Position numbers and translations under genes: made by a program. From assembly GCA_028869175.1 (NCBI GenBank), contig JAGWTB010000007.1, positions 1 to 55,862 on the forward strand: a DNA stretch of 55,862 nucleotides, given 5' to 3'. This stretch comes from Sphingomonadales bacterium. Its GTDB lineage: Bacteria > Pseudomonadota > Alphaproteobacteria > Sphingomonadales > Sphingomonadaceae. Each line of letters opens with the position of its first letter. Positions within the stretch are counted from its first letter, which is position 1. Positions 1 to 6,780 of this stretch are shown one piece after another. The notes beneath the pieces are model-generated. The model saw only the letters and a list, made by a program, of their open reading frames with translations, searched no databases and had not been told where the DNA came from.

Positions 1-842
1 GGGATGATGTCGATCTTCTCGCCCTGCAGTTCCTGCACCACCGCCTGAACGCGGCTGCCCTTCATGCCGACGCAGGCACCAACCGGATCGATCGAGCTGT
101 CCTTGCTGATCACGCCGATCTTGGCGCGCGACCCCGGATCGCGGGCGGCGGCCATGATGGTGATGATGCCATCGTAGATTTCAGGCACTTCCTGCGCGAA
201 CAACTTCTTCATGAATTCGGGATGCGAACGGCTGAGGAAGATCTGCGGGCCACGGTTCTGGCGCTCGACCTTCATGATGTAGGCACGCACGCGCTCACCC
301 ACGCGGGCGGCTTCGCGCGGGATCTGCTGATCGCGGCGGATCACGCCCTCGGCGCGGCCCAGGTTGACGATCACATGGCCGAATTCGACCGACTTGATCA
401 CCCCGGTGACGACTTCGCCGGCGCGGTCCTTGAACTCGGCATACTGGCGATCACGCTCGGCATCGCGGACCTTCTGGAAGATCACCTGCTTGGCCGACTG
501 GGCATCGATGCGGCCCAGATCGACCGGCGGCAGCGGATCGACGATGAAGTCCCCCAGCTTGGCGTCCTTGTCGAGCTTCTGCGCCTGCTTGAGATCGACC
601 TGCTTGAAGTAGTCCTCGACCTCTTCCACCACTTCGACCACGCGCCACAGGCGCAGGTCGCCGGTGCGCGGATCGAGCTTGGCGCGGATATCGTTCTCGG
701 CGCCGTAGCGGTTGCGCGCCGACTTCTGGATCGCTTCTTCCATCGCCTCGATGACGATCGACTTGTCGATCATCTTCTCGGTGGCGACGGCATTGGCGAT
801 CGCGAGCAGTTCTGCGCGGTTGGCGGAAATCGCACTGGCCAT
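1..842 (-). CDS. nusA: Transcription termination/antitermination factor NusA, partial (N-terminal 280 residues)
   Basis: NusA binds RNA polymerase and nascent RNA and modulates pausing, termination and antitermination. The visible protein starts MASAISANRAELLAIANAVA and contains the N-terminal polymerase-binding domain, an S1 domain (GEVVTGVIKSVEFGHVIVNL, about residues 130-200) and the start of the KH region (DPGSRAKIGV, DPVGACVGMKGSRVQ). The C-terminal part lies beyond the window start. The ATG lies 2 bases after the rimP stop, so the two genes are co-transcribed in the usual rimP-nusA order. Identification is firm; only the 3' end is missing. Confidence 0.96.
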   Translation of the reverse strand, partial: MASAISANRAELLAIANAVATEKMIDKSIVIEAMEEAIQKSARNRYGAENDIRAKLDPRTGDLRLWRVVEVVEEVEDYFKQVDLKQAQKLDKDAKLGDFIVDPLPPVDLGRIDAQSAKQVIFQKVRDAERDRQYAEFKDRAGEVVTGVIKSVEFGHVIVNLGRAEGVIRRDQQIPREAARVGERVRAYIMKVERQNRGPQIFLSRSHPEFMKKLFAQEVPEIYDGIITIMAAARDPGSRAKIGVISKDSSIDPVGACVGMKGSRVQAVVQELQGEKIDII

Positions 843-844
843 GG

Positions 845-1405
845 TCAGTCTTCCTGTTCTTCCAGAATCTCGTCGGCGCCGCTGGTATCAAGCGGGCGCG
901 TAGCGGCTATCAGCCGGTCGGTCAGGACCAGCTTGGCGGAATGAATGTCGGCAAGCGGGAAGGAAACGCGGCCGGACTTGCGGTCTTCCAGCGTCACCAC
1001 GTCACCCTCGATGCCGATCAGGTCGCCCTGCAGCGACTTGCGGTTGCCATCGACCGGACTGACCAGCGCCACACGTGCCTCATGCCCGGCCCAGGCGGCG
1101 AAATCCTTCGCGCGGGTGAGCGGACGGTCAATCCCGGGCGAGGATACCTCCAGCCGGTAGGCTTCCTCGATCAGCACTTCACCGGCTTCTTCCAGCGCGT
1201 CCATCGCATCGGAAATGCGGTGCGACAGCGCGGCGCAATCCTCGATCACCAGCTGCCCGGTCTCGGGCCGCTCGGCCATGATCTGCAGCGTGTGCTCTTC
1301 GTCGCCCACTTCGCTCTTGCCGAACAGGATCACGCGCACGAGATCGAAACCGAGGGCCCTGGCCTCCGGCTCGACAATCTCGGTTATGCGCGCGATATCC
1401 GCCAT
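845..1405 (-). CDS. rimP: Ribosome maturation factor RimP
   Basis: RimP assists late assembly of the 30S ribosomal subunit. The 186-residue protein has the family signature LEVSSPGIDRPLT at residues 85-97 and a C-terminal SH3-like beta domain rich in GEDV/LED segments. I start at the ATG giving MADIARITEIVEP, where family resemblance begins; an in-frame start ten codons upstream adds residues with no family character. It is the first gene of a leftward operon with nusA, and a GC-rich hairpin lies in its leader. Confidence 0.93.
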   Translation of the reverse strand: MADIARITEIVEPEARALGFDLVRVILFGKSEVGDEEHTLQIMAERPETGQLVIEDCAALSHRISDAMDALEEAGEVLIEEAYRLEVSSPGIDRPLTRAKDFAAWAGHEARVALVSPVDGNRKSLQGDLIGIEGDVVTLEDRKSGRVSFPLADIHSAKLVLTDRLIAATRPLDTSGADEILEEQED

Positions 1406-1444
1406 GCTTGCTCCGTGTGACCGACCGTGCCGCAACAGAGGTTC

Positions 1445-1466
1445 GGTGCCGGCCCCTTCCGGCGCC
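1445..1466 (-). promoter_or_regulatory. GC-rich hairpin in the rimP leader
   Basis: GGCGCCGG and CCGGCACC (read on the minus strand) can pair as an 8-bp stem with one C-A mismatch around a 6-base AAGGGG loop, about 40 bases upstream of the rimP start. No T-run follows, so it is not a plain terminator. A structured leader element is possible, but only the pairing is seen. Confidence 0.35.
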
Positions 1467-1570
1467 AGCCCTGACCTGAGTTACAATGTCGGGATGAGGG
1501 CGCACATAAGCGCAGATTCGATGAATGGCAAGCGCCGCGTGGACCTTTCCGGACAGCGGCGGCAAAGTCA

Positions 1571-1599
1571 TTGCTTTTTGTCGATCCGCAGACTATATG
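1571..1599 (+). promoter_or_regulatory. Sigma-70-type promoter for the cold-shock gene
   Basis: TTGCTT (1571-1576) and TATATG (1594-1599) are separated by exactly 17 bases, a good match to the housekeeping consensus. Transcription would begin near 1606, leaving a leader of roughly 115 bases before the cold-shock ATG. Long leaders are typical of cold-inducible csp mRNAs. Confidence 0.55.
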
Positions 1600-1667
1600 G
1601 TGCCCTGCTAACGTCGCTTGCGATGGATATACGGCTACTGGCCGCCTCTCCTTTTCATGCTTCCTTG

Positions 1668-1690
1668 CTCCCCCGGCACAGTGCCGGAGG
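1668..1690 (+). promoter_or_regulatory. Leader hairpin of the cold-shock mRNA
   Basis: CTCCCCCGGCAC and GTGCCGGAGG fold into a nearly complete hairpin ending about 15 bases before the probable ribosome-binding site (GAAAGG, 1706-1711). In cold-shock mRNAs such leader structures can tune translation with temperature. That role is inferred here from position alone. Confidence 0.35.
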
Positions 1691-1721
1691 GTCACCCGGT
1701 TTCGTGAAAGGATCTCGAACC

Positions 1722-1928
1722 ATGCCAGTAGGCACCGTAAAATTCTTCAATTCCGACAAGGGTTATGGCTTTATCGCTCCCGATGAAGGTGGCGGCGACA
1801 GCTTTGTCCACATCAGCGCCGTAGAGCGTTCGGGCCTGGGCACTCTCAACAAGGACCAGCGCGTCAAGTACGAACTCGAGACCGATCGTCGGGGCAAGAC
1901 CTCGGCCGTCAATCTCGAAGCAGTCTGA
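1722..1928 (+). CDS. Cold-shock domain protein (CspA family)
   Basis: This is a 68-residue single-domain RNA/ssDNA-binding OB-fold protein. Both RNA-binding motifs are visible: RNP1-like KGYGFI (residues 13-18) in [18 protein letters not shown], and RNP2-like FVHIS (28-32). Length and composition fit an RNA chaperone that loosens mRNA structure. The ATG follows GAAAGG by ten bases. The next gene, IF-1-like, begins four bases after the stop, so the two are almost certainly co-transcribed. I give no numbered csp symbol because paralogues cannot be told apart from one window. Confidence 0.95.
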   Translation: MPVGTVKFFNSDKGYGFIAPDEGGGDSFVHISAVERSGLGTLNKDQRVKYELETDRRGKTSAVNLEAV

Positions 1929-1932
1929 CGGC

Positions 1933-2193
1933 ATGGCCAAAGAGGACCTGTTAACCCTCGACGGCCAGATCGACGAAATCCTTCCGGACGGGCGCTTTGG
2001 CGTCATGCTGGAAAACGATCACCGGATCATCGCCTACACATCGGGCAAGATGCGAAAGTTTCGCATACGCTCGGTTGTAGGCGACCGCGTCCGTGTCGAA
2101 ATGACGCCCTACGATCTGCAAAAGGGCCGCATCGTCTTTCGCGAGAAAGGCACTGGCGGCAGCAGCGGGGGACCGCAACGCAAGCGGCGCTGA
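1933..2193 (+). CDS. infA: Translation initiation factor IF-1-like protein with basic C-terminal tail
   Basis: The first 70 residues match IF-1, an S1-type OB fold that binds the 30S A site: [30 protein letters not shown] and [20 protein letters not shown] are all recognisable. At 86 residues it is about 14 longer than typical IF-1; the excess is a Gly/Ser linker ending in PQRKRR. Several positions differ from the consensus (for example AYTSGKM where AHISGKM is usual). Pairing with a cold-shock gene suggests a paralogue rather than the single housekeeping infA, but I cannot check for a second copy. Confidence 0.85.
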   Translation: MAKEDLLTLDGQIDEILPDGRFGVMLENDHRIIAYTSGKMRKFRIRSVVGDRVRVEMTPYDLQKGRIVFREKGTGGSSGGPQRKRR

Positions 2194-2244
2194 GGCACGC
2201 TTCCCCCGATCAACATACGGCGCACCGTTGTGCCCAGGATATAC

Positions 2245-2397
2245 ATGAACGCTTATACTACCGATTTTACCATCAATTCCGTTTCTACTTCATTCGCCCG
2301 GCGGGACCAGTTCCGCAGCAAGGCCCGCCGCAAAGGCCCGCCTTCGGTGCTTTCGCCCGACGAATTGCGCCGGATCGTCCTAGAACTGCTCGGCTGA
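2245..2397 (+). CDS. Small hypothetical protein, 50 residues
   Basis: A clean short frame starting MNAYTTDFTINSVSTSFARR, with AGGA 6 bases before the ATG. The middle is strongly basic (RRDQFRSKARRKGP) and the C-terminus, SPDELRRIVLELLG, looks like a single amphipathic helix. It lies 51 bases after the IF-1-like gene in the same direction. The structured composition and ribosome-binding site argue for a real gene. Function unknown; a small RNA- or ribosome-associated protein would fit the charge, but that is a guess. Confidence 0.6.
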   Translation: MNAYTTDFTINSVSTSFARRDQFRSKARRKGPPSVLSPDELRRIVLELLG

Positions 2398-2426
2398 CAG
2401 CCGGCCCGGCCAGGGAGCCACACGCG

Positions 2427-2606
2427 ATGTCACCGCCCGCCAGCTTCTACCTTGAACAGGTCGCAATCTGCGCGCGGGCGGCACGCGACTGCCGGCTCGA
2501 CAACGAGCGGGACAAATACCTGCGCTCGCAGGCGGCCTGGCAGGCGCTGGCGGATCGCACCATCGAAGTCGCCACTGCCCGCGCCCTGCGCGAAGCCAAA
2601 GTCTGA
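2427..2606 (+). CDS. Small hypothetical protein, 59 residues
   Basis: The frame begins MSPPASFYLEQVAICARAAR and ends ATARALREAKV, preceded by AGGGAG nine bases before the ATG. It is predicted to be almost wholly alpha-helical, with alternating charged and hydrophobic residues (CRLDNERDKYLRSQAAWQAL) and two cysteines. It sits between two other short genes on the same strand. No family recognised. Confidence 0.6.
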   Translation: MSPPASFYLEQVAICARAARDCRLDNERDKYLRSQAAWQALADRTIEVATARALREAKV

Positions 2607-2661
2607 ACCACCCGGCAACCGGGCCAAGCCAATTCAGGCCAAACCATTTCAGGAGAGCCCC

Positions 2662-2871
2662 ATGTCGCGTGAAACCATTCGCCCGTTCCTCATCGCCAAG
2701 GATGCCGAAGGCAATTTCCGCCTGACCGTGAGGGATACGCGCTACAACTCGCAGGGCTACCCCATCGTCACCGCGACCCTGCACGACGAACTCTTCCGCA
2801 CCGCCACCGCCGCGCGGACCTATGCCAAGGACAACTTCAAGGCCGAAGCCGGCCAGTTCGCCACTAAGTAA
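2662..2871 (+). CDS. Small hypothetical protein, 69 residues
   Basis: MSRETIRPFLIAKDAEGNFR begins a compact protein with AGGAG seven bases upstream. The pattern suggests beta strands followed by a C-terminal helix (RTATAARTYAKDNFKAEAGQ). It is the last of three small rightward genes after the cold-shock/IF-1 pair and converges on pspF. No family recognised, but the strong ribosome-binding site and protein-like sequence support it. Confidence 0.7.
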   Translation: MSRETIRPFLIAKDAEGNFRLTVRDTRYNSQGYPIVTATLHDELFRTATAARTYAKDNFKAEAGQFATK

Positions 2872-2946
2872 GGCTGGCGATCGGTCGATCTGCCTCAACG
2901 CGAATAGTCCGCGCTTGGCACGAATGGGTGCGGGGCGGCGGCAGGC

Positions 2947-3978
2947 TTACCCCGCCTTGTCCCCCAGTCCATGTTTGCGCAGGCAGTGCCTGAGCTGGTC
3001 ATAGCTGAGCCCCAGCGCCTTGGCGGTCTGACGCTGGTTGTAGCGGTGACGGCCCAGGGCATGTTCGACAATTGCCTTTTCATGCGCATCAACGGCGGCG
3101 CGCAAGTCTGTGACCTGTTCCAGCGTACCTGGCGGCGCGGCCGCAGCAGTTGATGGCGCGGCGGCGGGTGCGGCATGGTCTGCGCGCGGCGCAAGCGCAG
3201 GTTTCCAGGGGCTGTCGAACGGATCGAACACCATGTGGGCGATCGGTCGCTCCCAGTCATCCCAACGATAGACCGCGCGCTCGACCACGTTGCGCAATTC
3301 GCGCACGTTGCCTGGCCACTGGTGGTCTTCCATCGCCCGCAGCGCCATTTCGGCAAAGCCGGGCCAGGCTTCCCAGCCGAGTTCGGTTGCCATGCGCCGG
3401 CCAAAATATTCCGCGAGCACGTGGATATCCCCCTCGCGCACGCGCAGCGGCGGCAGGGTTATCACCTCGAAGCTCAACCGGTCGAGCAGGTCCGCACGGA
3501 AGCGGCCCTCGGCAGCCAGGCGCGGCAGGTCTTCATTGGTCGCGGCGACGATCCGCACATCCACCTTGATCGGGCGCGAGGACCCGATTCGCGTCACCTC
3601 GCCATATTCCACCGCGCGCAGCAGCCTCTCCTGTGCGCCGGTGGATAGCGTTGCCAGTTCGTCGAGAAACAGCGTGCCTTTGTCGGCTTCCTCGAACCGA
3701 CCGGCGCGTGCCCTGGTAGCACCGGTGAAGGCACCCTGCTCATGACCGAACAATTCCGCCTCGATCAAGGTTTCCGGCATCGCCGCGCAGTTCAGCGTGA
3801 TCAGCGGCTCGCCCCAGCGCGGGGAGAGGCGGTGGAGGCGTTCGGCGACCAGTTCCTTGCCGGTACCGCGTTCACCGATCACCAGCACCGGACGGCGCAT
3901 TGGCGCGGCGCGGCTGGCACGCTCCACCGCGTCCAGAAAGGCGGTCGATTGGCCGACATATTGAACGTCTCGCTCCAT
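2947..3978 (-). CDS. pspF: PspF, sigma-54-dependent activator of the phage-shock operon
   Basis: PspF is an AAA+ activator that remodels sigma-54 RNA polymerase and is held inactive by PspA. The 343-residue protein has no receiver domain. It carries Walker A GERGTGKE (35-42), the sigma-54-contact loop GAFTGA (82-87), Walker B LFLDEL (about 103-108) and a C-terminal Fis-type helix-turn-helix (NQRQTAKALGLSYDQLRHCL). I start at MERDVQYVGQ; the upstream frame runs into the control region. It is transcribed divergently from the psp genes across a sigma-54 promoter. A linker rich in Ala/Pro separates AAA+ and DNA-binding parts. Confidence 0.93.
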   Translation of the reverse strand: MERDVQYVGQSTAFLDAVERASRAAPMRRPVLVIGERGTGKELVAERLHRLSPRWGEPLITLNCAAMPETLIEAELFGHEQGAFTGATRARAGRFEEADKGTLFLDELATLSTGAQERLLRAVEYGEVTRIGSSRPIKVDVRIVAATNEDLPRLAAEGRFRADLLDRLSFEVITLPPLRVREGDIHVLAEYFGRRMATELGWEAWPGFAEMALRAMEDHQWPGNVRELRNVVERAVYRWDDWERPIAHMVFDPFDSPWKPALAPRADHAAPAAAPSTAAAAPPGTLEQVTDLRAAVDAHEKAIVEHALGRHRYNQRQTAKALGLSYDQLRHCLRKHGLGDKAG

Positions 3979-4008
3979 GGCCAAGGGATGGCATATTTCA
4001 CCAATGCT

Positions 4009-4023
4009 TGGCAACAATTGCCA
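4009..4023. promoter_or_regulatory. Candidate PspF upstream activating site
   Basis: TGGCAA-CAA-TTGCCA is a perfect inverted repeat centred about 65 bases upstream of the GG of the sigma-54 promoter, inside the pspF/psp intergenic region. Position and symmetry suit an enhancer site for PspF, and it also lies just upstream of pspF, allowing autoregulation. Confidence 0.5.
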
Positions 4024-4077
4024 CGTGTCATTCGTCGACTGGGCCGGGAAGGCGCGGAAATCGGCGGCCAGGAGCAA

Positions 4078-4094
4078 TTGGCACGCGGCTTGCT
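4078..4094 (+). promoter_or_regulatory. Sigma-54 promoter of the psp operon
   Basis: TTGGCACGCGGCTTGCT matches the -24/-12 consensus (TTGGCACG-N4-TTGCT) at every defined position, with GG and GC exactly ten bases apart. Transcription should start near 4105, about 25 bases before the first small gene of the operon. Together with divergent pspF this gives a complete PspF/sigma-54 control unit. Confidence 0.88.
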
Positions 4095-4129
4095 CTGTGA
4101 TGAACAACCCCAGTTCAAAGGCCCATGCC

Positions 4130-4288
4130 ATGACCACGCAAGTTCTGCCCCTCCGCTCCAAGCTCGACCGCGCCATCATCGCCAGCCTGCTGGCCGTGGT
4201 CGCTATGAATGTGGTGGTGCTTTCCAGCCAGCTCGAACCCGCCAGCCACATCGCCAGCGCCGCCCTGACGCTGGTCGGCAAGGCCTGA
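4130..4288 (+). CDS. Small membrane protein at the head of the psp operon, 52 residues
   Basis: MTTQVLPLRSKLDRAIIASL leads into a single hydrophobic helix (about residues 16-33, LLAVVAMNVVVL) and a short tail. AAAGG lies eight bases before the ATG. It is the first gene after the sigma-54 promoter, so it should be induced with the psp genes. It resembles no Psp protein I can name; roles such as an accessory membrane subunit are inferred only from context. Confidence 0.7.
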   Translation: MTTQVLPLRSKLDRAIIASLLAVVAMNVVVLSSQLEPASHIASAALTLVGKA

Positions 4289-4494
4289 GCGCGATGATGG
4301 CCGATCCCTTCGCCCTTGACCCGCTTGGGCCGGAACGCCCGCCCCCACCCCCCGATAGCGGCATGCAGTCCCGCCGCGAACCGGGCGTTCCGGTCCAGAC
4401 CCCCAACCGCAGCAACCGCCGCACCCGCCTTGAAGCGGAAGTCGAACGGCTCCGCACCTCTCCCACGCCGACCCAACTGAATGGAGTTCCCTGG

Positions 4495-5175
4495 ATGGGC
4501 ATTTTCTCACGCACCCGCGACATCGTTGCCGCCAACTTCGCCGATCTGCTCGACAAGGCGGAAGACCCGGCCAAGATGATCCGCATGATCATCCTCGAAA
4601 TGGAGGAAACGCTGGTCGAAGTACGCGCCAGCGCCGCGCGGACGATTGCCGACCAGAAAGAAATGCACCGCCACACGGTGAAGCTGGACCGGCTTCAGGC
4701 CGACTGGGCCGACAAGGCGCAGCTCGCGCTCAGCAAGGACCGCGAGGATCTGGCCCGCGCCGCGCTGGTGGAGAAGAAGAAGGCCGCCGACATGGCCGAG
4801 CAGCTCAAGGCCGAGATCACCGTGCTCGACGATGCCCTGCGCGCCTATGAGCTGGACATCGAAAAGCTGCAGACCCGCCTGCGCGAAGCCCGCAGCCGCC
4901 AGACCGCGATCCAGGCACGGCTCGAAAGCGCCGAGAACCGGGTCAAGCTGCGTACGCTGCTCGCCAGCGAGCGGGTGGACGAGGCGCTTGCCCGCTTCGA
5001 CCAGCTCGAACGCCGGGTCGACTATGCCGAGGGCCGCGCCGATGCGCTCGGCCTGGCCGACGGTTCGGGCAAGCCCAACCTCGCCGACGAAATCGCCGCG
5101 CTCGCCTCCGCCGACAAGGTGGACGAGGAGCTGGAGGCGATGAAGGCGGCGCTGGCCGCGCAGAAGGAGGGCTGA
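4495..5175 (+). CDS. pspA: Phage-shock protein A (PspA/IM30 family)
   Basis: PspA is a coiled-coil ESCRT-III-like protein that coats stressed inner membrane and inhibits PspF. The 226 residues begin MGIFSRTRDIVAANFADLLD, the typical amphipathic N-terminal helix, followed by EDPAKMIRMIILEMEETLVE and long heptad-rich helices. The ATG follows GGAG by nine bases. The frame stays open 67 codons upstream to 4294 (MMADPFALDPLG...), so an N-terminally extended form is conceivable, though the extension is proline-rich and lacks a good ribosome-binding site. Usual family length supports the start chosen. Confidence 0.94.
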   Translation: MGIFSRTRDIVAANFADLLDKAEDPAKMIRMIILEMEETLVEVRASAARTIADQKEMHRHTVKLDRLQADWADKAQLALSKDREDLARAALVEKKKAADMAEQLKAEITVLDDALRAYELDIEKLQTRLREARSRQTAIQARLESAENRVKLRTLLASERVDEALARFDQLERRVDYAEGRADALGLADGSGKPNLADEIAALASADKVDEELEAMKAALAAQKEG

Positions 5176-5179
5176 CCCC

Positions 5180-5494
5180 GTGGAAGACGTTCTGGTTCCC
5201 CTCATCGTCATCCCGACGATCTTCATCGGCCTGCCGTGGATCATCCTTCACTACATCACCCGGTGGAAGACCGCCGCGACGATCACCACCGACGACGAAT
5301 CGCTGCTCGACGAACTCTACCAGCTCGCCCGGCGGCTGGAGGACCGGGTCGAGACGGTCGAGCGCCTCGTTGCCGCCGATCACCCCGAATTCCGCCCGGC
5401 GCGCCTTGTCCATGACAGCGACGTCGGTGACGAGGACGAAACCCTGCGCGAGCTTGCCCGGCTGCGCGCCCAGAAGGAAAGGACCGCCCGGTGA
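5180..5494 (+). CDS. pspB: Phage-shock protein B
   Basis: PspB is an inner-membrane partner of PspC that relays envelope stress to PspA. It has an N-terminal membrane helix (VLVPLIVIPTIFIGLPWIIL, residues 4-23) followed by a cytoplasmic coiled coil (LLDELYQLARRLEDRVETVE). GTG start, four bases after pspA, with AGGAGG just upstream. At 104 residues it is longer than the roughly 75 of enterobacterial PspB because of a charged tail. Its coiled-coil motif RVETVERLVAAD recurs in the downstream small proteins. Confidence 0.85.
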   Translation: MEDVLVPLIVIPTIFIGLPWIILHYITRWKTAATITTDDESLLDELYQLARRLEDRVETVERLVAADHPEFRPARLVHDSDVGDEDETLRELARLRAQKERTAR

Positions 5495-5868
5495 ACACCT
5501 CCCGCACCCGTTTCTATCGTGACAAGGTCAACGGCAAGTTCATGGGCGTTTGCGCCGGGATCGCCGACTATACCGGGGTGGACGTACTCTGGGTCCGGCT
5601 CGGAACCGTGGCGCTGACCATGATGGGCATTCCCTTCATCGTGCCGCTCTATTTCCTCGCCGGCATCTTCGCCGAAAAGAAGCCTGCCTCGCTTTACGTT
5701 GATCGCGAAGAACAGATGTTCTGGCAGCGCGTGCGCCAATCGCCCAGCCGCACGGCGCGCGAAGTACGCAGCCGCTTCCGCGACATCGACCGCCGCCTGG
5801 CCGAGGTCGAAAGCTACTACGTCAACAGCAACCCGCGCCTCTCCGCCGAAATCGAGCGGCTGCGCTGA
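5491..5868 (+). CDS. pspC: Phage-shock protein C (PspC domain)
   Basis: The 125-residue protein opens with the PspC domain (FYRDKVNGKFMGVCAGIADY, then VLWVRLGTVAL) and a membrane segment (MGIPFIVPLYFLAGIF, about residues 45-60). A basic amphipathic C-terminal helix follows. GTG start overlapping the pspB stop by four bases (GTGA), so translation is coupled. PspC with PspB is the stress sensor of the Psp system. Confidence 0.92.
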   Translation: MNTSRTRFYRDKVNGKFMGVCAGIADYTGVDVLWVRLGTVALTMMGIPFIVPLYFLAGIFAEKKPASLYVDREEQMFWQRVRQSPSRTAREVRSRFRDIDRRLAEVESYYVNSNPRLSAEIERLR

Positions 5869-5896
5869 ACCAACCGTTCCTTTGGGGGGGACTACC

Positions 5897-6187
5897 ATGA
5901 GTGCCGACAGCATCGCCGTCTTCATTCCGATCATTGCCCTGTCGATCCCGATCGTGGCAATCTGGACCCGCCATCAACGCAAGATGGCCGAAATGAAGAT
6001 CAGGCAGTTCACCGCGCAGGACGAACAGCAGCGCAGCGCTGGCAATGACCGCGCAGAATGGCTGGAAGAACGCGTGCGAGTGCTGGAACGGATCGTCACC
6101 GACAAGGGCTATGACGTCTCCGCCCAGATCGAAGCGCTGCGCGATCCGCAGTCGCTCGAAGACCGCCAGATGGAGAAACGGTCGTGA
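5897..6187 (+). CDS. PspB-like small membrane/coiled-coil protein, copy 1
   Basis: 96 residues: an N-terminal membrane helix (SIAVFIPIIALSIPIVAIW, about residues 5-23), a basic patch, then a coiled coil with EERVRVLERIVTDKGYDVSA and QIEALRD. The architecture and the ERVxxLERIV motif match PspB here and the next two proteins, suggesting tandem duplication of a pspB-like gene. A G-rich ribosome-binding region (GGGGGG) precedes the ATG. Inferred role: extra membrane component or PspC partner in the envelope-stress response. Confidence 0.82.
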   Translation: MSADSIAVFIPIIALSIPIVAIWTRHQRKMAEMKIRQFTAQDEQQRSAGNDRAEWLEERVRVLERIVTDKGYDVSAQIEALRDPQSLEDRQMEKRS

Positions 6188-6498
6188 ACTGGGGCGGTCC
6201 TGAATTCGTCCTGGCTATCATCGCGCTATCGACCGGCGGCTGGTTGGTGAACAACTGGATCCGAGCCCGCCATGGCTATGCGCTGGAAGACGAGTGGGGC
6301 GGCAAGACTCGCCGTGCCGACGATGAAGCCACAGGCCAACTCACGGCGGAGAACCGCGAACTGCGCGATCAGCTGGAAGTCTTTTCCGAGCGAGTGAATA
6401 TCCTGGAACGCATCGTCACCGACAAGGGCTATGCCGTCGCCAGCGAGATCGACTCACTGCGCGCACCCCGCCAACTTGAAGGGCAAACCCGGCAATGA
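6184..6498 (+). CDS. PspB-like small membrane/coiled-coil protein, copy 2
   Basis: 104 residues beginning (GTG) MNWGGPEFVLAIIALSTGGW, one membrane helix at about 7-25, an acidic linker, then a coiled coil ending FSERVNILERIVTDKGYAVA and EIDSLRAP. The motif is nearly identical to copy 1 (ERV-x-(V/I)-LERIVTDKGY). The GTG overlaps the preceding stop by four bases, so it is translationally coupled within the psp operon. Confidence 0.82.
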   Translation: MNWGGPEFVLAIIALSTGGWLVNNWIRARHGYALEDEWGGKTRRADDEATGQLTAENRELRDQLEVFSERVNILERIVTDKGYAVASEIDSLRAPRQLEGQTRQ

Positions 6499-6758
6499 GC
6501 TTCTGGACCGCCATCGTCATCATCGTCGCGCTCGCCGTCTTCGCCGATGTCGTCAAGAACAAGCACCGCGCGCGCCAGGGTCTGTTCCACGACGCTGGAG
6601 GCAATGATCCGGCGCTGCCCGCGGCGCGGCTCGATCCCGATGCCCAGCGCGAACTGGACGATCTGCGCGAGCGGGTGCGCGTGCTGGAACGCATCGTCAC
6701 CGACGAACGCCAGAGCCGCTCGATCGCCGCCGAGATCGAAAGCCTGCGCGACAAGTAG
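6495..6758 (+). CDS. PspB-like small membrane/coiled-coil protein, copy 3
   Basis: 87 residues: MSFWTAIVIIVALAVFADVV is a membrane helix at the extreme N-terminus, followed by a basic patch (KNKHRARQG), a linker, and the coiled coil LRERVRVLERIVTDERQSRS with EIESLRDK. Same arrangement and motif as copies 1 and 2. The ATG overlaps the previous stop (ATGA). Confidence 0.82.
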   Translation: MSFWTAIVIIVALAVFADVVKNKHRARQGLFHDAGGNDPALPAARLDPDAQRELDDLRERVRVLERIVTDERQSRSIAAEIESLRDK

Positions 6759-6780
6759 GACGAGAAGGAGGAACCGCGCC

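Larger units (their letters stand above)
1406..1721. other. Divergent intergenic region between rimP and the cold-shock gene
   Basis: This 316-base stretch carries no convincing gene. It holds the leaders of two divergent operons: a hairpin in the rimP leader near 1445-1466, and a sigma-70-like promoter, long leader and hairpin for the cold-shock gene at 1571-1690. Open frames crossing it are extensions of neighbouring frames with no protein-like character. Confidence 0.6.

Noticed and set aside
3742..4300. Upstream part of the long plus-strand frame running into pspA
   Set aside because: It overlaps pspF in antisense and the sigma-54 control region; only the final part after 4294 is even conceivable as coding.
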